From Hahella sp. CCB-MM4 (GTDB lineage Bacteria; Pseudomonadota; Gammaproteobacteria; Pseudomonadales; Oleiphilaceae): a stretch of DNA of 64,000 nucleotides. The translations under genes were made by a program, and so were the position numbers. Below, one piece after another: positions 15,946 to 24,463 of the stretch; position 1 is the stretch's first letter, and each line of letters starts with the position of its first letter. The notes under the pieces were generated by a model, which had not been told where the DNA came from, did no database searches, and was given only the letters and a program-made list of their open reading frames with translations. The stretch lies in NCBI RefSeq assembly GCF_002260525.1, contig NZ_MRYI01000003.1, positions 1-64,000 on the forward strand. Reading direction: 5' to 3'.

Positions 15946-16608
15946 ATGGATATGAATATGCAAAATGAAATGACGTTACGACAACCACCGAAACCACATC
16001 GTCGAATGGTTATCAGCTCTCTGACAGCCATTCTCGTTTTTGCAGCGATCGCTCTGGATACCAAAGTTGTCAGGATAGGCTCGGAAGAAGATGTCCGGGA
16101 ACAGTCATTCTCACCCGAGGCTTTCGCAAAGCGCACTTTTCCTGAAATTCAAAGTTTTGTTCTTGAGAATGCGGTACCTGCACGAGAAGTGCTTGAGGCT
16201 ATAGAGCAAGACAAGAAAGCTGCGGCTGAACGCTATGGAGTCGCCGCAGGTGTTGGTCCCGTCATACCGGTCTCATTCAGAGGCGTCGTTGGGAACGGCA
16301 AATCAGGCATATATTCAATATTTGTCGAAGGCTGGCCCGAAGGTTACCAACTACGCGTTCAGACAGGGCCAGCCATCAATGGTACTGACCTGCGCGATGC
16401 CACCGGCTCCATAAAGTTCGGACAGTTTACAAACCAGATCGAATATCAAGACGCGGGAGCCGCTCTAAACAGGGCAATGAAATCCGCCGTTCTAGATTCT
16501 ATTGACACGTCTGACCTCAGCGGCAAGAGCGTGAGAGTTGTTGGCGTGTTCAAGCTGATTAACCCGAAAAACTGGCTTGTGACTCCTGTGAGGTTGGAAC
16601 TGAAATGA
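15946..16608 (+). CDS. DUF2291 family protein of the erythritol uptake operon
   Basis: About 220 residues depending on the start; I take ATG 15946, but TTG 15931 and later ATGs (15952, 15958, 15970) are possible and none has a strong ribosome site. The protein has one N-terminal membrane segment (MVISSLTAILVFAAIAL) and a soluble, presumably periplasmic, domain with VIPVSFRGVVGNGKSGIYSI and SVRVVGVFKLINPKNWLVTP, which match DUF2291. Many family members are lipoproteins; here no lipobox cysteine follows the hydrophobic stretch. The gene overlaps eryE by 4 bp (ATGA), so it is translationally coupled to the transporter. Members recur beside sugar ABC transporters, so a role in transporter assembly or ligand delivery is plausible but unproven. 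Confidence 0.8.
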   Translation: MDMNMQNEMTLRQPPKPHRRMVISSLTAILVFAAIALDTKVVRIGSEEDVREQSFSPEAFAKRTFPEIQSFVLENAVPAREVLEAIEQDKKAAAERYGVAAGVGPVIPVSFRGVVGNGKSGIYSIFVEGWPEGYQLRVQTGPAINGTDLRDATGSIKFGQFTNQIEYQDAGAALNRAMKSAVLDSIDTSDLSGKSVRVVGVFKLINPKNWLVTPVRLELK

Positions 16609-18143
16609 ATACCGCGATTAACATCAATGTTGAACCAGAGGTGGTTTTAGCGGCACGTAATATTGCCAAGAGCTATGGCAATACCCATGCCCTAAAAGGC
16701 GTTAACTTCGATATTTATCGGGGAAGTGTCACCACCTTGTTTGGCGAAAATGGCGCTGGGAAGTCCACCTTGATGAAAATTTTGTCCGGCGTCATTTCCC
16801 CTACTTCAGGAAAAATCATTCTGGATGGGCAGCCAATCAACTTTGCCTCCCCCTCTGAATCTCGCGATCTGGGAATATCCATTATTCACCAGGAGCTGAG
16901 TCTCGCTCCGAATCTTTCTGTCCGCGACAACATTTTCATGGGGCGCGAAATCATGACGGCTACAGGAGTCAATTTTTCGGAGGAAGAAAGACAAACACGC
17001 GAGTTGATGAAGGAACTGGAAGAGGACATCGATCCACTCACTCCTGTCGAAGACCTTCGCCTGGGGCAGCAGCAGATCGTCGAAATAGCCCGGGCTCTAT
17101 CCGTTAACGCCCGCATTCTGATTATGGATGAACCTACCTCGGCATTGAGTGCCTCTGAAGTAGAGGTATTGTTTAAAATCATTCGGGATCTCACCTCTCG
17201 AGGGGTTTCGATCGTTTATATTTCCCACCACCTGGAAGAAGCCCTGCAAATTACGGATCATGCTGTAGTTCTACGGGACGGCACTATGACCGCTTATGCA
17301 GAGCGTCAGGATATCGATCTGGAATGGATCGTTCGTCATATGGTGGGAGAAGGATTTGACCTTGGATCTCCACCTGCTGGATATGACTTCGGTAAAACCT
17401 CTCTGTCGATAAAATCTCTATGCATCCCAGACCAGTCAGGCAACGATTTCAATGTTGTCGACGAGTTATCTCTGGATGTACGTGAAGGAGAAGTTGTCTG
17501 CTTGTATGGACTGATGGGTTCCGGCAGAACCGAGTTAATGGAATGCATCGCCGGACGCCTCAAACCTTCCTGCGGAACTATCGTCTTGCATGAGCATGAT
17601 ATTTCCAAGCTGACGATTGCCCAGCGAATTGACGCCGGTCTTGTCCTGGTGCCAGAAGACCGTCAACGAGACGGCCTGGTACAGACCATGTCGGTAGGAA
17701 AAAACCTCTCCCTTGCCAGCATTAGTGCATTTACCAGTAAGTTGCTCACCTCAACAAAAGCGGAACAAAGCCTCATTGACCGAATGATTAAGGATGTCAC
17801 CGTTAAAACGGCAAGCGACACAGCTGAAATAGGTTCTCTCTCAGGAGGCAACCAGCAAAAAGTGGTGATCGGAAAAATGCTCGCCACTAATCCTAAGGTG
17901 ATTTTACTGGATGAACCAAGTCGCGGAATTGACATAGGCGCTAAAGCAGAGGTGTTCAAGCTACTCGCCGAACGAGCCAGGGCCGGACTTTCTGTAATCT
18001 ATTCCACTTCCGAGGTAGGTGAATGTCTAAGCATAGCGCATCGCATTATTGTCCTGAGTAAAGGACGTATTGCCGGCGAATTTAATTCCAGCGCCTCCAA
18101 AGAAGCCATTATGGCAGCTTCAGGCGAGTCCGTTGCCCATTAG
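16605..18143 (+). CDS. eryE: Erythritol ABC transporter, ATP-binding protein EryE
   Basis: A 512-residue double ATPase of the sugar (RbsA/XylG) class. Domain 1 has Walker A GENGAGKST, signature LRLGQQQIVEIARAL and Walker B ILIMDEPTSAL. Domain 2 has a degenerate Walker A region (GLMGSGRTELME), signature LSGGNQQKVVIGKML and Walker B VILLDEPSRGID, the usual asymmetry in this class. It powers import at the cytoplasmic face of the inner membrane. It overlaps the DUF2291 gene by 4 bp and precedes eryF by 27 bp. Assignment to erythritol rests on the adjacent catabolic genes and the match in layout to rhizobial eryEFG. Confidence 0.9.
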   Translation: MNTAININVEPEVVLAARNIAKSYGNTHALKGVNFDIYRGSVTTLFGENGAGKSTLMKILSGVISPTSGKIILDGQPINFASPSESRDLGISIIHQELSLAPNLSVRDNIFMGREIMTATGVNFSEEERQTRELMKELEEDIDPLTPVEDLRLGQQQIVEIARALSVNARILIMDEPTSALSASEVEVLFKIIRDLTSRGVSIVYISHHLEEALQITDHAVVLRDGTMTAYAERQDIDLEWIVRHMVGEGFDLGSPPAGYDFGKTSLSIKSLCIPDQSGNDFNVVDELSLDVREGEVVCLYGLMGSGRTELMECIAGRLKPSCGTIVLHEHDISKLTIAQRIDAGLVLVPEDRQRDGLVQTMSVGKNLSLASISAFTSKLLTSTKAEQSLIDRMIKDVTVKTASDTAEIGSLSGGNQQKVVIGKMLATNPKVILLDEPSRGIDIGAKAEVFKLLAERARAGLSVIYSTSEVGECLSIAHRIIVLSKGRIAGEFNSSASKEAIMAASGESVAH

Positions 18144-18170
18144 AATCAGTGATATTTCGGAGCCCAGATT

Positions 18171-19223
18171 ATGTCCGTTTCATCCCCAACCATGACCATA
18201 CAGCCAATGGAAAAACACCGAACCAAACTCAACTTCGCACGAATACTTCTTGAAGGGCGTGCATTCTTTGCCCTTGTTGCCATCATCATCAGTTTTTCGT
18301 TGTTATCTCCGAATTACTTCACAGTTAACAATTTCCTGATCATGTCATCTCATGTGGCGATTTTCGGTTTACTTGCAATCGGAATGTTGATGGTCATTCT
18401 TAACGGCGGCATTGACTTGTCCGTGGGATCAACACTTGGTCTTTGCGGTGTCTTTGCCGGCTTCCTGATGCAGGGGGTCGAATCCGAAACGCTCGGCGTT
18501 ATTTTCTACCCTCCTGTATGGGCAGTCGTGCTACTCACCTGCGCACTTGGAGCTTTCATTGGTACGATCAATGGAGTTCTCATCGCTTGCTTCAGAGTCC
18601 CGGCATTTGTGGCTACGCTCGGCACACTATATGTCGCCCGTGGTGTGGCGTTGTTGATGACCAACGGTTTGACATACAACAAGCTGGCTGGGGCAACGGA
18701 ACTCGGGAATACCGGATTTGATTGGCTGGGATTCAACCGACTTGGAGGAATTCCTATTGGTGTCATCATTCTGCTGACGGTCGCCATTATCACGGGATTA
18801 GTGCTGAGTCGAAGCGCGTTTGGCCGCTGGCTGTATGCCTCTGGAGGAAACGCACGTGCTGCTGATCTCTCCGGGGTTCCCACCATGAAAGTACAGATAT
18901 CCGTCTACATCATCTCCGGGATCTGCGCTGCCATCGCAGGATTGGTTCTGTCCTCCCAGCTTACCTCTGCCGGTCCCACTGCCGGTACTACTTATGAATT
19001 GACCGCCATTGCCGCAGTCGTGATCGGAGGAGCTGCCCTCACTGGTGGTAGAGGGACAGTTAAAGGCACCCTGCTTGGCGCGTTTGTAATCGGCTATCTC
19101 TCTGACGGACTAGTCATCATCGGTGTGTCAGCCTATTGGCAAACCGTCTTCACAGGAGCGGTGATAGTCCTGGCAGTACTCCTGAACAGCCTGCAATACG
19201 GAGGGCGAAATAAACGCACCTAA
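18171..19223 (+). CDS. eryF: Erythritol ABC transporter, permease EryF
   Basis: A 350-residue inner-membrane permease of the RbsC type (BPD_transp_2) with about nine or ten hydrophobic segments. Family blocks visible are GIDLSVGSTLGLCG, the loop GTINGVLIACFRVPAFVATLGTL (first 20 residues conserved), SAFGRWLYASGGNARAADLSG and IAAVVIGGAALTGGRGTVKGT. It would form a homodimeric channel with EryE. The gene follows eryE by 27 bp. A small stem-loop lies in the 102-bp gap before eryG. Confidence 0.9.
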   Translation: MSVSSPTMTIQPMEKHRTKLNFARILLEGRAFFALVAIIISFSLLSPNYFTVNNFLIMSSHVAIFGLLAIGMLMVILNGGIDLSVGSTLGLCGVFAGFLMQGVESETLGVIFYPPVWAVVLLTCALGAFIGTINGVLIACFRVPAFVATLGTLYVARGVALLMTNGLTYNKLAGATELGNTGFDWLGFNRLGGIPIGVIILLTVAIITGLVLSRSAFGRWLYASGGNARAADLSGVPTMKVQISVYIISGICAAIAGLVLSSQLTSAGPTAGTTYELTAIAAVVIGGAALTGGRGTVKGTLLGAFVIGYLSDGLVIIGVSAYWQTVFTGAVIVLAVLLNSLQYGGRNKRT

Positions 19224-19277
19224 AATCACAGAACTTCCATGACACTCTGGACTTAAACCTCCAGATGGTATTGGACC

Positions 19278-19292
19278 TGCCGGTTACCGGCA
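19278..19292 (+). other. Small stem-loop between eryF and eryG
   Basis: TGCCGGT at 19278-19284 pairs with ACCGGCA at 19286-19292. There is no T-run. Such stems before a binding-protein gene often protect its mRNA 5' end and raise its level above that of the permease; this role is inferred. Confidence 0.45.
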
Positions 19293-19325
19293 CACTCTCT
19301 AAAACAAAAATATCGGAGTAATATC

Positions 19326-20270
19326 ATGTTGAAACTATGTAAACGTCTCCTTGCTGCAACAATAGCATTCACTGCTATTACAAACTCTGCCTGGGCGGAT
19401 GGATTAATCTCAATCATCGTGAACGACCCTTCAAACCCATACTGGCATACTGAAGGTGAAGTCGCCCGAAAAACTGCGGTGAAACTTGGTTACGACGCCA
19501 TTGTTACGGCACACAAAGGCGATACCAATACAGAAAGCAATTTGGTCGATACCGCAATCACTAACCAGGCAAAAGCGATCATTCTTGATCCAGCCAATGC
19601 TGACGGATCCGTTGGTGCGGTAAAAAAAGCAGTTGCTGCAGGTATACCTGTCTTCTTGATTAATGCTGAAATTAATCAGGAAGGATTGGCAAAAGCCCAG
19701 TTGGTTTCCAATAACGCTCAGGGGGCAGCCTTGGGCGCAATACAATGGGTGCAGGAAGTCGGTGGTTCAGGCAATTACGTTGAATTGTTCGGCGCACCTT
19801 CTGATAACAACGCGGCAACCCGTTCAAATGGATATGAAACAGTACTGACTCAATACCCTGACCTTAAAAAAGTAGCACAAGAGGTCGCCAACTGGGACCG
19901 AACCCAAGGGTATAACAAAATGCAGTCTATGCTCCAAGCAAACCCAAACATCACAGGAGTTATCAGCGGGAATGATGAAATGGCTCTGGGTGCCATAGCA
20001 GCACTCAAGGAAGCAGGCAAGCTCAATCAAGTCAAAGTTGGCGGCTTTGATGGTTCTCCTGATGCTATCGACGCGATTAGAGCCGGGGAAATGGAATACA
20101 CAGTCCTCCAACCTGTCGCGGTGTTCTCTGAGGACGCTGTACGGCAAGCTGATTACTACATTCGAACCGGTAAAACCAAGGAAAAGAACGAAAAACAACT
20201 GTTTGACTGCATGGTGGTAACCGCTCAAAACGTTGGGATGTATACATCCCCTTTCATGGTATCTCAATAG
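19326..20270 (+). CDS. eryG: Erythritol ABC transporter, periplasmic binding protein EryG
   Basis: A 314-residue ribose-binding-type protein with a signal peptide (LCKRLLAATIAFTAITNSAW, cleavage after Ala-Asp region near residue 25). The mature protein starts GLISIIVNDPSNPYW, has the paired-domain pattern NADGSVGAVKKAVAAGIPVF and GVISGNDEMALGAIAALKEA, and GGFDGSPDAIDAI near the hinge. It captures substrate in the periplasm and hands it to EryF. The ATG follows GGAG. From memory the sequence closely resembles rhizobial and Brucella EryG. It ends the operon before a clear terminator. Confidence 0.9.
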   Translation: MLKLCKRLLAATIAFTAITNSAWADGLISIIVNDPSNPYWHTEGEVARKTAVKLGYDAIVTAHKGDTNTESNLVDTAITNQAKAIILDPANADGSVGAVKKAVAAGIPVFLINAEINQEGLAKAQLVSNNAQGAALGAIQWVQEVGGSGNYVELFGAPSDNNAATRSNGYETVLTQYPDLKKVAQEVANWDRTQGYNKMQSMLQANPNITGVISGNDEMALGAIAALKEAGKLNQVKVGGFDGSPDAIDAIRAGEMEYTVLQPVAVFSEDAVRQADYYIRTGKTKEKNEKQLFDCMVVTAQNVGMYTSPFMVSQ

Positions 20271-20279
20271 ATCACATCT

Positions 20280-20310
20280 GGGAGCGCTTGAATAGCGCTC
20301 CCTTTCTCTC
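20280..20310 (+). terminator. Terminator of the ery uptake operon
   Basis: GGGAGCGC at 20280-20287 pairs perfectly with GCGCTCCC at 20295-20302 across a 7-base loop and is followed by TTTCTCTC. Confidence 0.85.
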
Positions 20311-20479
20311 CAGCAATCTAAAACCAGTACTTTACAGAATCTAGAACGAGCGTCAGCCGATACAAAACTCTTGTTTCCTCTGCAGAACAGAGATCAATGA
20401 TAACGCTCTATTCAATATTCGAGGATTTTGGTTAGTCAGGACGACCACTAAACAAATATAAATATCAGTGGTGCGATAG

Positions 20480-22243
20480 ATGAACATAAGAATTAATGCG
20501 GTTTCAGGCATTTTCGCGGCCCTGCTTCTTGTCAGCTCTTATAGTGCCAAGTCGGCTTTGGTTGACCAGTTAACCCCCGAGGAACGAGCCAACATCGAAC
20601 ACTGGGTCGACTCAGAATTTAAAGATTCGACCTTAAGCCGAAGAGAGCAAATTGAAGAGTTGAGCTGGTTCGCCATTGCTTCAAAACCCTATCGGGGGAT
20701 GGAGTTAAATGTTATTTCCGAGCCGATTACCACACACCAATATGAATCGAATGTGTTGACAAGAGCATTTGGTGAAATCACGGGAATCAAAGTCAACCAT
20801 GAACTTCACCCTGAAGGTATGGTCGTTCAGAAGCTATGGATACAGTTTATCTCTGACCAGCATCGGTATGATGCGTTCATCAATGACTCCGACAACATTG
20901 GCCATCACTCAAGGTCAGGAAACATTCTGGCTTTAGATGACTACATGGAAGGTGAAGGAAAGGATGTCACACTGCCGACATTGGATATTGACGACTTTAT
21001 TGGTATGAGCTTTGTCACCGGGCTCGATGGAAAGGTTTATCAACTGCCTGATCAACAGTTTGCCAACCTATATTGGTTTCGTTATGACTGGTTTCAACGC
21101 CCGGAACTGAAAAAGCAGTTTAAAAAGATTTATGGGTATGAACTGGGTGTCCCCATCAACTGGTCCGCCTACGAGGATATTGCCGATTTCTTTACCAATC
21201 ACGTCAAACAGATTGATGGAAAGAAAGTCTACGGGCATATCGACTACGGGCAACGTCACCCATCTCTTGGATGGCGCTTCACGGATGCCTGGTTTTCTAT
21301 GGCGGGGATGGGAGATTCCGGACTCCCCAATGGTAAACCGGTGGATGAATGGGGAATACGCATAGATGGCTGCCACCCAGTAGGTTCCAGTGTTGCACGA
21401 GGAGGCGCTACCAATAGTCCAGCCGCAGTCTACGCGTTAGAGAAATACATATCCTGGTTAAAGAACTACGCTCCTCCAGACGCCATTACGATGAATCAGG
21501 ATGAGGCGGCGGCACTTCACATTAAGGGCAATATTGCTCAGCGTATTTTCTGGTATGCGCAGGACATACCGGAAATGACTAAGAAGGGATTGGATTTTGT
21601 CAATGAAGACGGCACGCCAAAATGGCGCGTCGCACCCTCACCTCATGGCGCATACTGGCAAGAGGGCATGAAACTGGGTTACCAAGATGTCGGAGCATGG
21701 ACCATTCCTAAAAACATGACCTCGTCCCGTCAAAAAGCCGTTTGGCTGTATGCCCAATTTACCGTCTCTAAAACTGTTTCCCTGAAGAAAACTCTGGTGG
21801 GTTTAACTCCAATTCGCGAGTCAGATTTACGATCACCGATCATGCAAAAAATGGCCCCCAAACTTGGTGGAATGCTGGAGTTTTATTTAAGTCCTGCTCG
21901 TAAAGCATGGACACCAACAGGCCCGAACGTACCGGACTATCCAAAACTCGCAAAGCACTGGTGGCAAACAATTGCATCTGCCGTGACGGGAGAAAAGACT
22001 CCTAGGGAAGCGCTGGACCATCTCGCTGAAAGACAAGACCGATCCCTGGCTGTCATTGAGCGTAATGCAGAGCTCACCACATGCGGCCCCAGGTTAAAAA
22101 GAGACAACGAAATAAAAGGTGAGAGCTACTGGCTACAACAACCAGGCGCTCCCAAACCCAAATTAAAAAACGAAAAACCTCCTGGCATAACAGTGCCCTA
22201 CGACCAATTGGTTCAAGCGTGGAAACAAGGTCGGGAAAAATAA
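20480..22243 (+). CDS. GlpV-like ABC transporter substrate-binding protein (polyol type), copy 2
   Basis: A 587-residue paralogue of the protein at 2290-3972, sharing blocks such as LSRREQIEELSWF, GEITGIKVNHEL, DGKVYQLPDQQF, GYELGVP-NW-AYEDIA-FF, MAGMGDSGLPNGKPVDEWG and QPGAPKPKLKNEKPPG, in the same order. By eye the two agree at well over half of positions. A signal peptide (INAVSGIFAALLLVSSYSAK) is present. It belongs to the GlpV group that binds glycerol or related polyols. No permease or ATPase of that transporter type is in the window. It stands alone between the ery uptake terminator and an AraC-type regulator on the same strand, which may control it. Confidence 0.8.
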   Translation: MNIRINAVSGIFAALLLVSSYSAKSALVDQLTPEERANIEHWVDSEFKDSTLSRREQIEELSWFAIASKPYRGMELNVISEPITTHQYESNVLTRAFGEITGIKVNHELHPEGMVVQKLWIQFISDQHRYDAFINDSDNIGHHSRSGNILALDDYMEGEGKDVTLPTLDIDDFIGMSFVTGLDGKVYQLPDQQFANLYWFRYDWFQRPELKKQFKKIYGYELGVPINWSAYEDIADFFTNHVKQIDGKKVYGHIDYGQRHPSLGWRFTDAWFSMAGMGDSGLPNGKPVDEWGIRIDGCHPVGSSVARGGATNSPAAVYALEKYISWLKNYAPPDAITMNQDEAAALHIKGNIAQRIFWYAQDIPEMTKKGLDFVNEDGTPKWRVAPSPHGAYWQEGMKLGYQDVGAWTIPKNMTSSRQKAVWLYAQFTVSKTVSLKKTLVGLTPIRESDLRSPIMQKMAPKLGGMLEFYLSPARKAWTPTGPNVPDYPKLAKHWWQTIASAVTGEKTPREALDHLAERQDRSLAVIERNAELTTCGPRLKRDNEIKGESYWLQQPGAPKPKLKNEKPPGITVPYDQLVQAWKQGREK

Positions 22244-22418
22244 AACCAGCCTAGTTGTGAGCTATTTTCTGGTGATCAGTAGACCGTATCGAAAACCAGT
22301 TACCCACAAAGTCCACTTGAATGCAGGAACGACCGGTTGAACTGAGCAGGGAATGAAATATCACTTCCTCGCAGAAAGTTCTCTCAAGAATTCCGTTAAA
22401 CAAAAAGAGTAGTAATTA

Positions 22419-23351
22419 ATGTTAAGTTCTGGACATTTTGATATTAAGGAGATCAAAAACCTTCACGGAACATCTTCACGTTCTGATGGACAGTCAGACC
22501 ATTGCATTACCAGATTATCGAAACTAGGGGAAAGCATTACCGAATCCACTTTGACGTCTACTGATATCCAACAGGAGAGATATCACCAAATCGATATTGT
22601 CACCAAAGAACGCTGCTATTTTCAAACGGATAGATCTGTCATTGCTTTAGAAGCCGGAGAATTGTTATGGAGCCACAAAGACTATCATCCTACATTATTG
22701 AACATGACCAATGCTGCATCCCTACTCCAGATTAGATTTCCGATATTACAGGCCATTGACCTTCAATTGTGTAAGAACTTCGAGTTGGAACTCTTGTACG
22801 GCAAGGTGTTTAGACTGACTGTCAAGAGGGCGATTGATCTACAACAGTTTCTACAGCGGATTGAAGACATCAGAGCGGAAGAAAGTGTTATGAAGGATAT
22901 AGCTTTAGAAGAGTTCAAGCTTATTCTTCGAAGACTGTCACAATACAAAAACCACACTGAAACGGTTTCCACGCCAGTAATTGCAAAACGGAAGGCTTGT
23001 TACCAAGCCTACCGAATGGTTGCCTATATCACAGAGCATTTTCAGGATGACCTGCCCATTGAAAAAATCACCAGCAATATAGGATTGAATAAAAACTTTG
23101 CAATGGGTTTGTTTAAGAAGGTTATGGGTTTGTCCTTGCTGGAGTGCATCACCAGTATCAGGGTTCATCATGCTGAGAGGTTACTTATTACAACGGATGA
23201 CGATATAACATCTATTGCATTTGCCAGTGGCTTTTCTTCTTTGAGCAGATTTTATGAGGTGTTTGGTAAATACTTCAGAGACTCCCCAAAACGTTACAGA
23301 AGTAATTACAGGAAGAAACTCAAAGTATCAACCTCGAACGACACGACCTAA
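22419..23351 (+). CDS. AraC-family transcriptional regulator
   Basis: A 310-residue protein with a non-conserved N-terminal sensor region and a C-terminal AraC/XylS DNA-binding domain (about residues 195-295) with two helix-turn-helix units. The first lies in LPIEKITSNIGLNKNFAMGL; the second is marked by DDDITSIAFASGFSSLSRFY and then the FGKYFRDSPKRYR ending typical of the family. The gene is AT-rich relative to the core genes. It is 175 bp downstream of the second GlpV-like gene on the same strand. Its effector is unknown; a link to polyol binding-protein expression is inferred from position only. Confidence 0.85.
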   Translation: MLSSGHFDIKEIKNLHGTSSRSDGQSDHCITRLSKLGESITESTLTSTDIQQERYHQIDIVTKERCYFQTDRSVIALEAGELLWSHKDYHPTLLNMTNAASLLQIRFPILQAIDLQLCKNFELELLYGKVFRLTVKRAIDLQQFLQRIEDIRAEESVMKDIALEEFKLILRRLSQYKNHTETVSTPVIAKRKACYQAYRMVAYITEHFQDDLPIEKITSNIGLNKNFAMGLFKKVMGLSLLECITSIRVHHAERLLITTDDDITSIAFASGFSSLSRFYEVFGKYFRDSPKRYRSNYRKKLKVSTSNDTT

Positions 23352-23446
23352 GTTAGGTATTTCACGACAATCTTTCTCAGAATTTCTTAGACCTTGGAGC
23401 CCGTGTTCACTGCGAACTCTTCAGGGCCTATACCGGTTCTTCTAAG

Positions 23447-23497
23447 GCCACTACGCCAAATGCCTAAAAGGTCTTTTTTGAAACTCAATTTCGTCAA
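23447..23497. repeat. Dispersed intergenic repeat, copy B
   Basis: GCCACTACGCC, TGCCTAAAAG and then AACTCAATTTCGT appear in the same order as GCCACTGCG, TGCCTAAAAG and AACTCCGCAATTTCGT at 13441-13506, with small gaps. The stretch from 23352 to 23552 contains no gene. This copy marks the right edge of the accessory region. Confidence 0.45.
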
Positions 23498-23552
23498 TTA
23501 GGGAGGTTATCAAGTAATCTGCGCAGGCTCTAAATGAGCTGATCAATTAACA

Positions 23553-23693
23553 CTTATTCTCAGGGCAGGGTGAAATTCCCTACCGGCGGTATACCCATTT
23601 GGGTGAGCCCGCGAGCGCCTGTTTTTTAACAGGGACAGCAGATCCGATGAGAATTCGGAGCCGACGGTGACAGTCCGGATGGGAGAGGATAAG
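23553..23693 (+). ncRNA. FMN riboswitch (RFN element) controlling ribB
   Basis: The classical conserved parts are all present in order. The closing stem pairs CTTATTCTC (23553-23561) with GAGGATAAG (23685-23693). Between them lie CAGGGCAGGGTGAAATTCCC, the CTACCGGCGGTA arm, GAGCCCGCGAGCG, the variable hairpin CCTGTTTTTTAACAGG, CAGATCCGATGAGAATTCGG, and AGCCGACGGTGACAGTCCGG. It binds flavin mononucleotide and lowers expression of the downstream riboflavin gene. A GGCC-based stem near 23740-23765 lies between it and the ribB ribosome site and may form the expression platform. Confidence 0.97.
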
Positions 23694-23800
23694 GCTTCTT
23701 ATTGCCAGACTGCATGTCCAGGCATATGTACGCCTGTTGGCCAGCCCATTATGGGTCGGCCCCCTACTCCCTGATTCAGGAAACTTAATCAGGAGACAAC

Positions 23801-24463
23801 ATGAATCTGCAAACAACATCGCTCCTAACACCTTTTGGAGATCCATTAACACGCGTTGAAAACGCCTTGAAGTCAATTCGAAACGGCCAGGGTGTCCTAT
23901 TGGTAGATGATGAAAACCGTGAAAATGAAGGTGACGTGATCTTCGCCGCCGAAACACTAACCAGACCCCAAATGGCCATGCTCATTCGTGAGTGCAGCGG
24001 CATTGTCTGCCTCTGCCTGACTGATGATGTGATACGAAGACTTCAGCTTCCTATGATGGTCAACCAGAACTCCAGCAAAAACGGCACAGCTTTTACCGTA
24101 TCCATTGAGGCCAAACATGGCGTGACTACTGGCGTCTCAGCCGCAGACCGTATTACCACTATCCGCACAGCCATCGACGAAAATAGCCGGCCTGAAGACT
24201 TGGCTCATCCAGGGCATGTATTTCCCCTCCGGGCCCAACCCGACGGGGTTTTGTCACGCCGTGGACACACCGAGGGCACGGTGGACTTAATGCGGCTGGC
24301 AGGCTTGCAACCAGCCGGTGTTCTCTGTGAACTGACCAATCCGGACGGTACCATGTCCCGCCTGCCAGAAATTGTGGCGTTTGCAGAGAAGCATCAAATG
24401 CCTGTGCTGACGATTGAAGATCTGGTCAGATATCGTGAAGACAATTTAGGCCAGGCTGGCTGA
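23801..24463 (+). CDS. ribB: 3,4-dihydroxy-2-butanone-4-phosphate synthase RibB
   Basis: A 220-residue enzyme that converts ribulose 5-phosphate to the four-carbon precursor of riboflavin plus formate. Active-site motifs are clear: [19 protein letters not shown] near residues 32-50, and [20 protein letters not shown] with the metal-binding histidine and glutamate TEGTVDL further on. It is a stand-alone RibB of E. coli length, not fused to GTP cyclohydrolase II. AGGAG precedes the ATG. It is monocistronic and under the FMN riboswitch, an arrangement common in Pseudomonadota that keep this extra copy away from the main rib operon. Confidence 0.97.
   Translation: MNLQTTSLLTPFGDPLTRVENALKSIRNGQGVLLVDDENRENEGDVIFAAETLTRPQMAMLIRECSGIVCLCLTDDVIRRLQLPMMVNQNSSKNGTAFTVSIEAKHGVTTGVSAADRITTIRTAIDENSRPEDLAHPGHVFPLRAQPDGVLSRRGHTEGTVDLMRLAGLQPAGVLCELTNPDGTMSRLPEIVAFAEKHQMPVLTIEDLVRYREDNLGQAG

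Noticed and set aside
15711-15968. An 85-codon open frame overlapping the start of the DUF2291 gene
   Set aside because: It has no ribosome binding site, proline-rich composition without domain features and overlaps the coupled uptake operon start.
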